Assembly: GCA_021413405.1 (NCBI GenBank)
Contig: JAIOQL010000475.1
Coordinates: 1-6,258, forward strand
From: Leptospira sp.
GTDB lineage: Bacteria > Spirochaetota > Leptospiria > Leptospirales > Leptospiraceae
DNA: 6,258 bases
Reading direction: 5' to 3'
Numbering within the stretch: the stretch's first letter is position 1; each line of letters begins with the position of its first letter. The notes below the pieces were generated by a model, which did no database searches, was not told the DNA's origin, and saw nothing but the letters and a program-made list of their open reading frames with translations. Made by a program: the position numbers and the translations under genes. Positions 1 through 5,234 of the stretch are shown here, piece after piece.

Positions 1-1064
1 CGTATATCGGCCCTGCATCGAAGCATGTCCATCACGGGCTTACGTCATCCGACATTGGTGATACAGCCTTATGTGTCCAGATGGTCCAGGCCATTGATAT
101 AATTATCAGGCGGGTTGAAGAGCTTCTTGATACAACAAAAGAGAAAGCCCGCGAATACAAAGATCTTCCCTGCATCGGAAGATCACATGGAATTCATGCG
201 GAGCCGATGACATTCGGACTCAAGTTTGCACTTTTTTTTGCCGAGATGAGCCGGAATCTGGAGCGTTTGAAACAGGCACGGATCGAAATTGCCGTAGGAA
301 AATTTTCGGGAGCCGTCGGAACATATTCAAATATCGACCCGGAGATCGAAGAATTTGTTTGCGCCAAACTTGGACTCAAAATCGATCCGGTCACAACACA
401 GGTGATCACGCGGGACAGGCACGCATTTTATTTGAGCGTTCTCGGACTCACAGCATCAAGTCTCGACAGGATGGCGACGGAAATCCGGCTTCTTCAAAAA
501 ACGGAAGGAAGAGAAGTCGAAGAGCCATTTGGGAAAGGACAGAAGGGCTCCTCTGCAATGCCGCATAAACGGAATCCTGTTGTGTGCGAAAGAATTTCGG
601 GAATAGCAAGGGTGATCCGTTCGAATGTAAATGTTGGATTCCAGGATATGCAACTCTGGCATGAGCGGGACATTTCACATTCTTCCGCTGAAAGAATTGT
701 GCTTCCGGATTCAACAATCGCTCTTGAATATATTCTGGATAAAATGAATTTCGTTCTGAAAAATCTTCATGTGTATCCGGATGCGATGGAGCGTACGATG
801 GACGTTACGCGGGGGTTGATTTTTTCGCAAAAAGTAATGCTGAACCTCATTGAAAAAGGCGGTCTTCTCCGGGAAAAGGCATATGAAATTGTGCAGACCC
901 ATGCGATGAAGGTCTGGGCTAACCAAAATGATACGTTACGCGACAGACTGATGGCAGATCCGGAGGTTTCAGGAATTTTTACCCCGCAGGATTTCGACAG
1001 GATCTTTGATATCAAACCATATCTCGCAAGAATTGATATTATTTTCAACCGGCTTGGAATCTGA
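1..1064 (+). CDS. purB: Adenylosuccinate lyase, C-terminal part (5' end outside the window)
   Basis: Cytosolic purine enzyme that cleaves SAICAR to AICAR plus fumarate and adenylosuccinate to AMP plus fumarate. The open frame runs in from the left edge (first full codon at base 3) to TGA at 1062-1064, giving 353 residues. The family is usually about 430-475 residues, so roughly 80-100 are missing. Visible hallmarks in order are HHGLTSSDIGDTAL at the start, GRSHGIHAEPMTFG (conserved catalytic-region His), GAVGTYSN, and the fumarase/aspartase superfamily signature GSSAMPHKRNP at 546-578, which carries the catalytic-loop serine. WHERDISHSSAER follows. The ATG at 81 is internal, because the conserved TSSD block lies upstream of it in the same frame. 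The C-terminal domain is complete with no frameshift. The next gene is 202 bases away, so they need not share a transcript. Confidence is high from several family-defining motifs. Confidence 0.96.
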   Translation, partial: YIGPASKHVHHGLTSSDIGDTALCVQMVQAIDIIIRRVEELLDTTKEKAREYKDLPCIGRSHGIHAEPMTFGLKFALFFAEMSRNLERLKQARIEIAVGKFSGAVGTYSNIDPEIEEFVCAKLGLKIDPVTTQVITRDRHAFYLSVLGLTASSLDRMATEIRLLQKTEGREVEEPFGKGQKGSSAMPHKRNPVVCERISGIARVIRSNVNVGFQDMQLWHERDISHSSAERIVLPDSTIALEYILDKMNFVLKNLHVYPDAMERTMDVTRGLIFSQKVMLNLIEKGGLLREKAYEIVQTHAMKVWANQNDTLRDRLMADPEVSGIFTPQDFDRIFDIKPYLARIDIIFNRLGI

Positions 1065-1113
1065 TGATATAAAAATAAATCAGATTGCAGGGAAAAAAGA
1101 ATTGTATCATCAG
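1061..1113. repeat. 9-bp inverted repeat with 35-nt loop across the purB stop
   Basis: CTGATGATA at 1061-1069 is perfectly complementary to TATCATCAG at 1105-1113. The left arm contains the purB stop codon. The right arm is followed by GTATTTT, a weak T-rich stretch. The long loop and short T run make this a poor intrinsic terminator. The 10-mer TGATGATATA of the left arm recurs at 1219-1228, so the right arm could pair with either copy. Function unknown. Confidence 0.4.
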
Positions 1114-1130
1114 GTATTTTGCCTTAATAT
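1102..1130 (+). promoter_or_regulatory. Candidate promoter for the 1267 lipoprotein gene
   Basis: TTGTAT at 1102-1107 and TAATAT at 1125-1130 are separated by exactly 17 bases, the preferred sigma-70 spacing. The -35 keeps only TTG, and the -10 matches TATAAT at four of six positions. Initiation here would give a 5' leader of about 130 bases. The -35 overlaps the right arm of the inverted repeat at 1061-1113. This is a sequence match only, and such weak matches are common in AT-rich DNA. Confidence 0.3.
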
Positions 1131-1158
1131 TAGGAGATCTTCAGTGGCTTGAAATGGG

Positions 1159-1203
1159 GCGGGAAAGTAATGATTCTTCTTTCCGCAATTGATGCAGATC
1201 AAT
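1159..1203 (+). other. Two tandem small hairpins in the leader of the 1267 gene
   Basis: First hairpin: GGAAAG (1162-1167) pairs with CTTTCC (1179-1184), extended past a bulged G1161 by C1160-G1185 and G1159-C1186, with an 11-nt loop. Second hairpin: ATTGAT (1188-1193) pairs with ATCAAT (1198-1203) around a GCAG loop. Neither is followed by a T tract, so terminators are unlikely. They could form a structured 5' leader of the lipoprotein mRNA. Stability was judged by eye only. Confidence 0.3.
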
Positions 1204-1266
1204 GTGGCTAAATGCTGATGATGATATAGTGACGAGAAAATTCAGATAAGGGAGTATAAGAGAAAA

Positions 1267-2238
1267 ATGGGAAAAATAAATTTTCTGGCACTTTTAATCT
1301 TTGCAGTCGCGATTTTAGCAAATTGCTCATCAGCACCGGATTACAAAGCCTTTAATAAAAACCTTAACAACCTTGCGAATGAGGCAAAATCACTCGCAAA
1401 AACAGGAAGACCCGAAGAAGCCGCAAAGATAATGGCTTTGATTTATCAGATGCACCCGGATGATCCGATTGTCAAGGAGATTCTGACTTCTCTGAGTCCG
1501 GAACAGCGGGAAGCGATTTCAGAAAGTTCCCTTCTCGGATTCAATAAAGCAAAAAGAGCAAAGGTTGAACCTTCAACTTTGGAAAGAGTTCTTTGGTATC
1601 TTCCGGACAGAATTTTTGATCTGATAGATATGTTTACGATAGAAGTCAACCTTGGTCCCCAGATAGGTGGTGGCGTTTGGGTTACAAGGGCAGTTCAGGT
1701 AGTTGCTTTTACAGGCACGACCGGCGGTGGTGGATTGTATCAGAAAAAGCAATATGGTCTTCGTATAGAAGCTTCTTTTGAACTGATGTTGGGACCGGTG
1801 GGGATTTCTGCAGTAAGTGGAATCAGAGGGGGAACCGGGGGAATTGATTATACCGCCAGGAGCACATTTTTACACACTCCCTCGAAACCAATTTACCAGG
1901 AATACAGAGACTACTGGGCTATCGGAGCAAAGGCCGGATTAGTGATTATTGGAGCAGAGGTAGAACTTCATCCTTTGGAAATTTTCGATTTTTTTGCAGG
2001 GATAGCTCTTTTTGATCCGATGGGGGACGATTATGCTACTACCCGGGCTCTTCAGTTTTCTTCTGAACAGAAAAAAAATCTGGAAGATGCCGTAGAATCA
2101 ATACGCAAAATGGGTGAAGAAGGCCAGGCAGAATATAAAAAGCAGTTTAGCAAATTGAATATTGAAGACCGGCCTTTATTGCCGCAATCCAGGGAACCGA
2201 TTGGGGAAGTAAAAGGGAAAGATAAAAAGAAAAAATAA
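1267..2238 (+). CDS. Predicted lipoprotein with TPR-like helical N-domain and Gly-rich beta domain, function unknown
   Basis: A 323-residue protein with a lipoprotein signal peptide: basic MGK start, hydrophobic core at about 6-18, and lipobox L17-A18-N19-C20 (Asn at -1 is tolerated by spirochaetes). The mature protein should be membrane-anchored through Cys20. Residues 26-90 are amphipathic and resemble one or two TPR-like helices (KTGRPEEAAKIMALIYQMHP). LPDRIFDLIDMF at 112-123 leads into a Gly-rich, beta-like section to about 245 (LGPQIGGGVWVTRAVQ, GTTGGGGLY), ending in FDFFAGIALFDPMGDD. I recall this pattern from uncharacterised lipoproteins of other bacteria, but cannot name a domain. The tail is helical and charged and ends in GKDKKKK. 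The start at 1267 is supported by AAGGGAG at 1248-1254, although the 12-base spacing is long. GC matches purB. No enzymatic motif is visible. Confidence 0.85.
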   Translation: MGKINFLALLIFAVAILANCSSAPDYKAFNKNLNNLANEAKSLAKTGRPEEAAKIMALIYQMHPDDPIVKEILTSLSPEQREAISESSLLGFNKAKRAKVEPSTLERVLWYLPDRIFDLIDMFTIEVNLGPQIGGGVWVTRAVQVVAFTGTTGGGGLYQKKQYGLRIEASFELMLGPVGISAVSGIRGGTGGIDYTARSTFLHTPSKPIYQEYRDYWAIGAKAGLVIIGAEVELHPLEIFDFFAGIALFDPMGDDYATTRALQFSSEQKKNLEDAVESIRKMGEEGQAEYKKQFSKLNIEDRPLLPQSREPIGEVKGKDKKKK

Positions 2239-2251
2239 TTTCAAAATTACA

Positions 2252-2279
2252 CTGGAGGGGCAATAAAATGTTCCTCCAG
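2252..2279 (+). promoter_or_regulatory. Hairpin that would sequester a strong Shine-Dalgarno
   Basis: CTGGAGG (2252-2258) is perfectly complementary to CCTCCAG (2273-2279). G2259 and G2260 can add wobble pairs to T2272 and T2271, closing a loop of about 10 bases. The left arm contains GGAGGGG, the best ribosome-binding sequence in the window, seven bases before the ATG at 2268. The right arm is an anti-SD lying inside the short frame that this SD would start. No T run follows (GTTGTTAAATG), so it is not a typical terminator. A translational on/off element, for example temperature- or ribosome-dependent, is an inference. Confidence 0.5.
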
Positions 2280-2291
2280 GTTGTTAAATGA
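2268..2291 (+). CDS. Possible 7-codon leader peptide (MFLQVVK) coupled to the next lipoprotein gene
   Basis: ATG at 2268 follows GGAGGGG (2254-2260) at an ideal 7-base spacing. It opens a frame of seven codons ending in TGA at 2289-2291. That stop overlaps the ATG of the lipoprotein gene at 2288 as ATGA, the classic arrangement for translational coupling. The lipoprotein has only a weak AGG (2278-2280) of its own in front, so ribosomes loaded at the strong SD and finishing this peptide are a plausible source of its initiation. The peptide has no recognisable function. A frame this short could be coincidental, and I have no evidence that it is translated. Confidence 0.4.
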   Translation: MFLQVVK

Positions 2292-3010
2292 ATCAAAAAA
2301 TCAAATTCGTGACAGTTGTTTTTCCTATTAGTCTCTTACTCATAGGGAACTGTCTTTATACTTCGATTGCAAACAGATTCGAAACCGGTTTTCCATTAAA
2401 CAAATCCGGAAAAATCAGATTAATTTTCTTAATTAAAGGAAATGCCTGTGTTGAAATTTGCAATTTAAAAGATAGATCTCCCATTTGCAAAGATAGATCT
2501 GAAAATTCCTGTAAAAAATTGGCTTTTGGTTGGTACCCTATTGAATTTGCAAGAGATGAAACTCATTTTGTGACTTCGGATTCATACCCTAAGAAAAAAA
2601 TAAATTTCATCAGGAATCTGTCCCCCTTTTTATTAAGCAAATATGGAGAAGAGATTCATCCGAAACTCAATTATATTCCGGTTCAATCGATTGAAGAAAT
2701 TGCGAATGCATATCCAAAAGGAAAATACTTCAATGCTCTTGTAATAAAAATAAAGGATTTCGGTCGTGACACTCATTGGTCAGGGATAGTTTCTATAGCG
2801 ACCCTTTTGTTTATCCACGGTTTTTATGAAGAGTATTTAGATATGGAAATCAATTTTTTTGATCCGGAAGGAAAACTAACAAAAATTGATTCTAATCTCC
2901 CATATTTGAGGCACTGGACAGGATGGGTATTCCTATTATGGGGACCAATTGCTTCAATTAAAGAAAGAGACCTGATTTCAGATTCTATTGAGACTCTGGT
3001 AGGAAAATAA
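2288..3010 (+). CDS. AT-rich predicted lipoprotein, function unknown
   Basis: A 240-residue protein with a clear lipoprotein signal: MNQKIK, a hydrophobic core at 7-19, and lipobox I19-G20-N21-C22. The mature part has a cluster of four cysteines (54, 58, 67, 75) around a short KDRS repeat, then an unassigned region. Two hydrophobic stretches follow, at about 164-179 (WSGIVSIATLLFIHGF) and 210-224 (WTGWVFLLWGPIASI), separated by a charged segment with FFDPEGKL. They could be buried strands, or could dip into the membrane. I do not recognise the family. The start fits the signal peptide and overlaps the stop of the mini-frame at 2268. GC is about 32% over the first 420 bases against about 45% in purB and the 1267 gene, suggesting a different origin. 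The 49-base gap makes co-transcription with the upstream lipoprotein plausible. Confidence 0.82.
   Translation: MNQKIKFVTVVFPISLLLIGNCLYTSIANRFETGFPLNKSGKIRLIFLIKGNACVEICNLKDRSPICKDRSENSCKKLAFGWYPIEFARDETHFVTSDSYPKKKINFIRNLSPFLLSKYGEEIHPKLNYIPVQSIEEIANAYPKGKYFNALVIKIKDFGRDTHWSGIVSIATLLFIHGFYEEYLDMEINFFDPEGKLTKIDSNLPYLRHWTGWVFLLWGPIASIKERDLISDSIETLVGK
2468..2500 (+). repeat. Short direct repeat AAAGATAGATCT, 21-base period
   Basis: AAAGATAGATCT occurs at 2468-2479 and 2489-2500. The offset is 21 bases, so the reading frame is kept and the lipoprotein carries KDRS twice (residues 61-64 and 68-71), each near a cysteine (C58, C67). This looks like a small in-frame duplication. It is only two copies and may be functionally neutral. 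Confidence 0.5.
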
Positions 3011-3083
3011 TTTATTATACTGAATGAATTATTTCAGGGGAAGGAATGAATAGTGCCAAAAACTCCCCGGTGAGCTGATAACG

Positions 3084-3551
3084 TTAGCATTTAGCATTCA
3101 CAATTTTTATATCACCGCAGGAATAATAATAAGACGGCATATCCGGATGTCCGTCGATCATTTCCTGGACAATGCGTAGGGTGCAATTATTGCAATTCAC
3201 ATTCGGTACTGTTATTGTCGCTTCGAAGGAATGTGGTATGGTTGCAGCATTGTTCTGATCATCTGTGACTGTTTTCAGCCGAATCCAATTTTTATCATTG
3301 GCTTTCGAATATTCAATCCAGAATGAACCAGTGTGATCAACCGTTTCGATCCAACGAATCGTAATCTGGGAGCCAGCGTTTAAAATTTTCGGTGTTGCCG
3401 TTCGGACGTTTTCACCACAAGGGGAATCTTTCATTCCGGTTCCTCTCGGCGGGACATCACTATTATCTGCAAGCCGGGCGTGAGGCCACGACTCGATAGA
3501 AAATAAAATAATTGCTGATGAAAAAAGTGTTACAAAAATTCTGCTTTTCAT
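3084..3551 (-). CDS. Small secreted LPMO-like protein (histidine-brace type, SCE4755-like)
   Basis: A 155-residue exported protein resembling the small polysaccharide-monooxygenase-like proteins I know as the SCE4755 family. Lytic polysaccharide monooxygenases bind copper through an N-terminal His plus another His and oxidise glycans. After a signal peptide (MKSRIFVTLFSSAIILFS) comes HARL with His24, then PPRGTGMKDSPCG (Cys45) and IRWIETVDHTGSFWIEYS with the candidate second ligand His73. The C-terminal block contains CNNCTLRIVQEM (Cys120, Cys123) and SYYYSCGDIKIV (Cys145), ending in Cys155. An in-frame ATG lies seven codons upstream. I chose 3551 because AAGGAG sits four bases before it, and because it overlaps the upstream stop as ATGA. 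The residue before His24 is Pro, an unusual signal-peptidase site, so exposure of His24 is not assured. Oxidase activity and substrate are inferred from resemblance only. Confidence 0.78.
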   Translation of the reverse strand: MKSRIFVTLFSSAIILFSIESWPHARLADNSDVPPRGTGMKDSPCGENVRTATPKILNAGSQITIRWIETVDHTGSFWIEYSKANDKNWIRLKTVTDDQNNAATIPHSFEATITVPNVNCNNCTLRIVQEMIDGHPDMPSYYYSCGDIKIVNAKC

Positions 3552-4111
3552 CTGACTCCTTCTTTTTTGCATTTTTCGACTGCGTTTGTGAAAGCATTTG
3601 AAATTGAATTTTCAGAAACTGCGTAAATTCCAGTGTAGTTCCCTTGTGAATCAGTGAATGTTGCACGGTATTCAGAATAATCATAGAGATCCCGATTCTG
3701 AATGTATCCTTTCTTATCAAAATTAATTGCATCCGCAGTACTGAAGAATACCAGGCGAACAGGAATATCGAATTGTTTCTCATTGTGGGAAATATTCATT
3801 GTGACAGACTCCATTTTTGCATTGACCTCTCTGGGCAGTGAGGAGCTGAAAACCCTTCCATCAAAACTATAAAATAAAGGATTTTCGCAATCCGGATTGC
3901 CGGAGGGCAGGACTTCTTCGGGACTTAGGATTTCTGTGCTTGCAAGAATATCATTCGAATTGCAAGAATCGCCGGAAGCCGATGCGGCATATAGAAGCAC
4001 GGCTTCTGCTGTTTGTTTATTTTTTGAATTCTCATGCCCGCAGTCGTAGAAGAAGAATGACGATGCGACTATCAGGCTGCCAAGAATATATCTGAAATTT
4101 ATATTTCTCAA
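3548..4111 (-). CDS. Predicted lipoprotein upstream of the LPMO-like gene, function unknown
   Basis: A 187-residue protein starting with TTG at 4111. An in-frame stop (TAA at 4127-4129) excludes an upstream start. AAGGA at 4124-4128 is the only SD-like sequence, 12 bases away. The N-terminus has a hydrophobic core at 8-21 and a poor but possible lipobox F-Y-D-C24. Asp at -1 is unusual, so it may instead be an ordinary secreted protein. Cysteines 50, 75 and 181 could form disulfides. The mature region (residues about 76-175) alternates hydrophobic and polar residues like a small beta domain, with no motif I can assign. Its stop overlaps the start of the LPMO-like gene as ATGA, so the two are almost certainly co-translated and may act on the same substrate or surface. 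GC is similar to purB. Confidence 0.75.
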   Translation of the reverse strand: MRNINFRYILGSLIVASSFFFYDCGHENSKNKQTAEAVLLYAASASGDSCNSNDILASTEILSPEEVLPSGNPDCENPLFYSFDGRVFSSSLPREVNAKMESVTMNISHNEKQFDIPVRLVFFSTADAINFDKKGYIQNRDLYDYSEYRATFTDSQGNYTGIYAVSENSISNAFTNAVEKCKKEGVR

Positions 4112-4112
4112 A

Positions 4113-4124
4113 AAAACCGGTTTT
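4113..4124. promoter_or_regulatory. Perfect 12-bp palindrome between SD and TTG start
   Basis: AAAACCGGTTTT reads identically on both strands and lies directly in front of the TTG start of the 4111 lipoprotein gene, just after its AAGGA. It could be an operator, or could form a minimal RNA stem that tunes initiation. A 12-bp palindrome made of A/T runs around CCGG may also be chance. Confidence 0.3.
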
Positions 4125-4155
4125 CCTTACTTCATAATTTCCTATAGACCTGAGG

Positions 4156-4166
4156 TGTTGTCAACA
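4156..4166. promoter_or_regulatory. Inverted repeat TGTTG-T-CAACA with embedded TTGACA (minus strand)
   Basis: In the 62-base gap between marR-like and lipoprotein genes, TGTTGTCAACA is a perfect 5-bp inverted repeat around one base. On the minus strand it contains TTGACA (4164-4159), an ideal -35 for the lipoprotein/LPMO-like unit. No good -10 lies 16-18 bases downstream (GAAATT or AAATTA), so the promoter call is weak. A MarR dimer site is possible but unproven. Confidence 0.3.
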
Positions 4167-4173
4167 ATGAGTT

Positions 4174-4635
4174 TTATTTTTCCATTTGGCGAAGTAACAA
4201 TCCCAGGTTTCTGTTAAAACTGTTTGTCCCGTTTCCGAGAATCCTGAAAAAATCGAAATCAAATTTCTCTACGGTTTTAACGGCCTGCCTGACAAGAATT
4301 TTTCCTGAATCAGTCAGCTCAACGGTTTTTGCCCTGGTATCCGTTGGATGTTCCCGTCTCTTCAGCAGTCCTTTAACCTGGAGAGTTCTGAGAACAGTTG
4401 AAGTAGTCATCGGATCAATTTTTGTATGTGAGGAGAGCAGGATTTGCGTTACTTCCTGGTCATACAATGAGAGCCAGTGGATGCTTGCCAGAAGCACAAA
4501 CTGAGAATGTGTCAGTTCATATTTCTCAAGTGCTTTCTTTATTTCTCTTTGCCAGAGATTTGTTACCTGCCAGAGCAAAAAGCCCGAACTATCCTCTGCC
4601 TGTTCAAAACTGAAAGTATTGTCAGTTTTTTTCAT
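4174..4635 (-). CDS. MarR-family transcriptional regulator
   Basis: A 153-residue winged-helix DNA-binding protein, normal length for MarR dimers, which usually repress nearby genes until a ligand or oxidant releases them. The N-terminal helix carries GFLLWQVTNLWQREIKKALE (18-37), a pattern of a particular MarR subgroup. LTHSQFVLLASI (41-52) precedes the winged helix at about 60-105, with recognition helix TTSTVLRTLQVKGLLKRR and the wing motif HPTDTRAKTVELTDSG. The C-terminal dimerisation helices are intact. There is no cysteine, so an OhrR-type thiol switch is excluded. The ATG at 4635 has only a weak GAG in front. It lies 34 bases after the EVE remnant and 132 bases after the SRPBCC gene on the same strand, so it probably shares their transcript and may control their promoter. 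The ligand is unknown. Confidence 0.92.
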   Translation of the reverse strand: MKKTDNTFSFEQAEDSSGFLLWQVTNLWQREIKKALEKYELTHSQFVLLASIHWLSLYDQEVTQILLSSHTKIDPMTTSTVLRTLQVKGLLKRREHPTDTRAKTVELTDSGKILVRQAVKTVEKFDFDFFRILGNGTNSFNRNLGLLLRQMEK

Positions 4636-4669
4636 TTCTCACTATTCCAAAATAATCAGGTTTTCGCCA

Positions 4670-4771
4670 TTATTCATTCTTTGCGTCGCACTCCTGGATA
4701 AATCTCCCGGTCACCGCTTCCATTGCCAGATCCCGGGAAATTACAGCAATCCAGAATTTTTTCTGTTTCAA
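4670..4771 (-). pseudogene. N-terminal remnant of an EVE-domain gene (33 codons)
   Basis: Between the SRPBCC and MarR genes the minus strand has a 33-codon frame from TTG at 4771 to TAA at 4670-4672. It contains KKFWIAVISRDLAMEAV followed by TGRFIQECDAKNE. This closely follows the start of one EVE-domain subfamily as I remember it (YWIGVxSREHVxxGVxGGFxQxCHGK): W, I, V, SR, V, G, F, Q, C and K fall in register. EVE proteins are about 130-150 residues and bind modified bases. Here the frame stops just where the conserved PLxRMxxGD block should begin. After the stop, the same frame reads WRKPDYFGI, a possible shrunken trace of RMKPGD...YYSP. The TTG overlaps the SRPBCC stop as TTGA, implying an ancestral coupled gene. 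A functional mini-protein is less likely. Homology is from memory, not a search. Confidence 0.6.
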
Positions 4772-5187
4772 AGTTTGCTCGCGACCGTGATCTGGGTTTC
4801 CATATCGGATGGTAAACCCTTCACGATTCCTTCGGCCACAATTTTTCTCCAGAGAAAACCCAAAGGACCTGTCACAGTCATTTTTGTGGTAATTCTGAGT
4901 CCTTCCTTCGTGTCTTCGAAAGTGTGTTCCCCATACATTTTTGCTAACGGAAATTCAGTCAGGTCTACGAATTTTTTATTCAGGATGGTTTCGATGATCT
5001 TAATTTTAATTTCAGGACCTCCTTTTGGTCTTAGAATGAAATGGTTTCCCTGTTCAAACTTTCCGTTCATCTTCGCATATTCTATTCCGGGATCCCATAA
5101 TTCCCAGTTGTTAACGTTGGCGAAAAGTTTCCACATCTGTTCCTTTGATACTTTCTTTGTGACGACTGAATGTTGTTTTGTCCACAT
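4768..5187 (-). CDS. SRPBCC-fold (START-like / polyketide cyclase) protein
   Basis: A 139-residue cytosolic protein of the helix-grip SRPBCC superfamily, whose deep cavity binds hydrophobic ligands. Its length equals one domain. The family pattern is visible: a first strand HSVVTKKVSKEQMWKLFANVNNWELWDPGIEYAKM (residues about 6-40, with the usual W..W.P), then GKFEQGNHFILRPKGGPEIKIKI, a mid-domain FVDLTEFPLAKMYGEHTFE, TVTGPLGFLWRKIVAEGI, and the closing long helix. There is no catalytic motif, and the ligand cannot be predicted. The ATG at 5187 is well supported by AAAGGAAAGGAT immediately before it, and a TATAAT lies 24 bases upstream. It is the first gene of a minus-strand unit with the EVE remnant (4-base TTGA overlap) and the MarR gene, which suggests that MarR regulates it. 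Confidence 0.88.
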   Translation of the reverse strand: MWTKQHSVVTKKVSKEQMWKLFANVNNWELWDPGIEYAKMNGKFEQGNHFILRPKGGPEIKIKIIETILNKKFVDLTEFPLAKMYGEHTFEDTKEGLRITTKMTVTGPLGFLWRKIVAEGIVKGLPSDMETQITVASKL

Positions 5188-5209
5188 ATCCTTTCCTTTT
5201 AATAAGATA

Positions 5210-5234
5210 TATTATAGTATAGACATATATAATA
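5210..5234 (-). promoter_or_regulatory. Promoter -10 with overlapping inverted repeat upstream of the SRPBCC gene
   Basis: On the minus strand a perfect TATAAT lies at 5216-5211, about 24 bases before the ATG at 5187, giving a leader of roughly 17 bases with the AAAGG SD. No recognisable -35 occurs 16-18 bases upstream. TATTATA (5210-5216) and TATAATA (5228-5234) form 7-bp arms around 11 bases, so the -10 lies inside an inverted repeat. This could be an operator, with the MarR of the same unit the natural candidate, though AT-rich repeats arise easily by chance. Confidence 0.42.

Noticed and set aside
81..1064. purB starting at the ATG at 81
   Set aside because: The same frame is open to the left edge and encodes the conserved TSSD block upstream of this ATG, so the gene is 5'-truncated by the window.
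2252..2285. The 2252-2279 hairpin as an intrinsic terminator of the first lipoprotein gene
   Set aside because: There is no T run after the stem (GTTGTT), and the left arm is better explained as an SD for the ATG at 2268.
3060..3078. CTC-CCCGGT-GAG followed on the minus strand by TTTTT as terminator of the LPMO-like unit
   Set aside because: The stem is only three base pairs and too weak to support a terminator call.
3552..3572. Upstream ATG for the LPMO-like gene, adding MQKRRSQ
   Set aside because: The ATG at 3551 has AAGGAG at proper spacing, an ATGA overlap with the upstream stop, and a cleaner signal-peptide n-region.
4141..4155. TAGAC half-sites at 4145-4149 and 5220-5224 as extra TetR targets
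   Set aside because: Neither has the matching GTCTA at six bases, and a 5-mer is expected about a dozen times in a window of this size.
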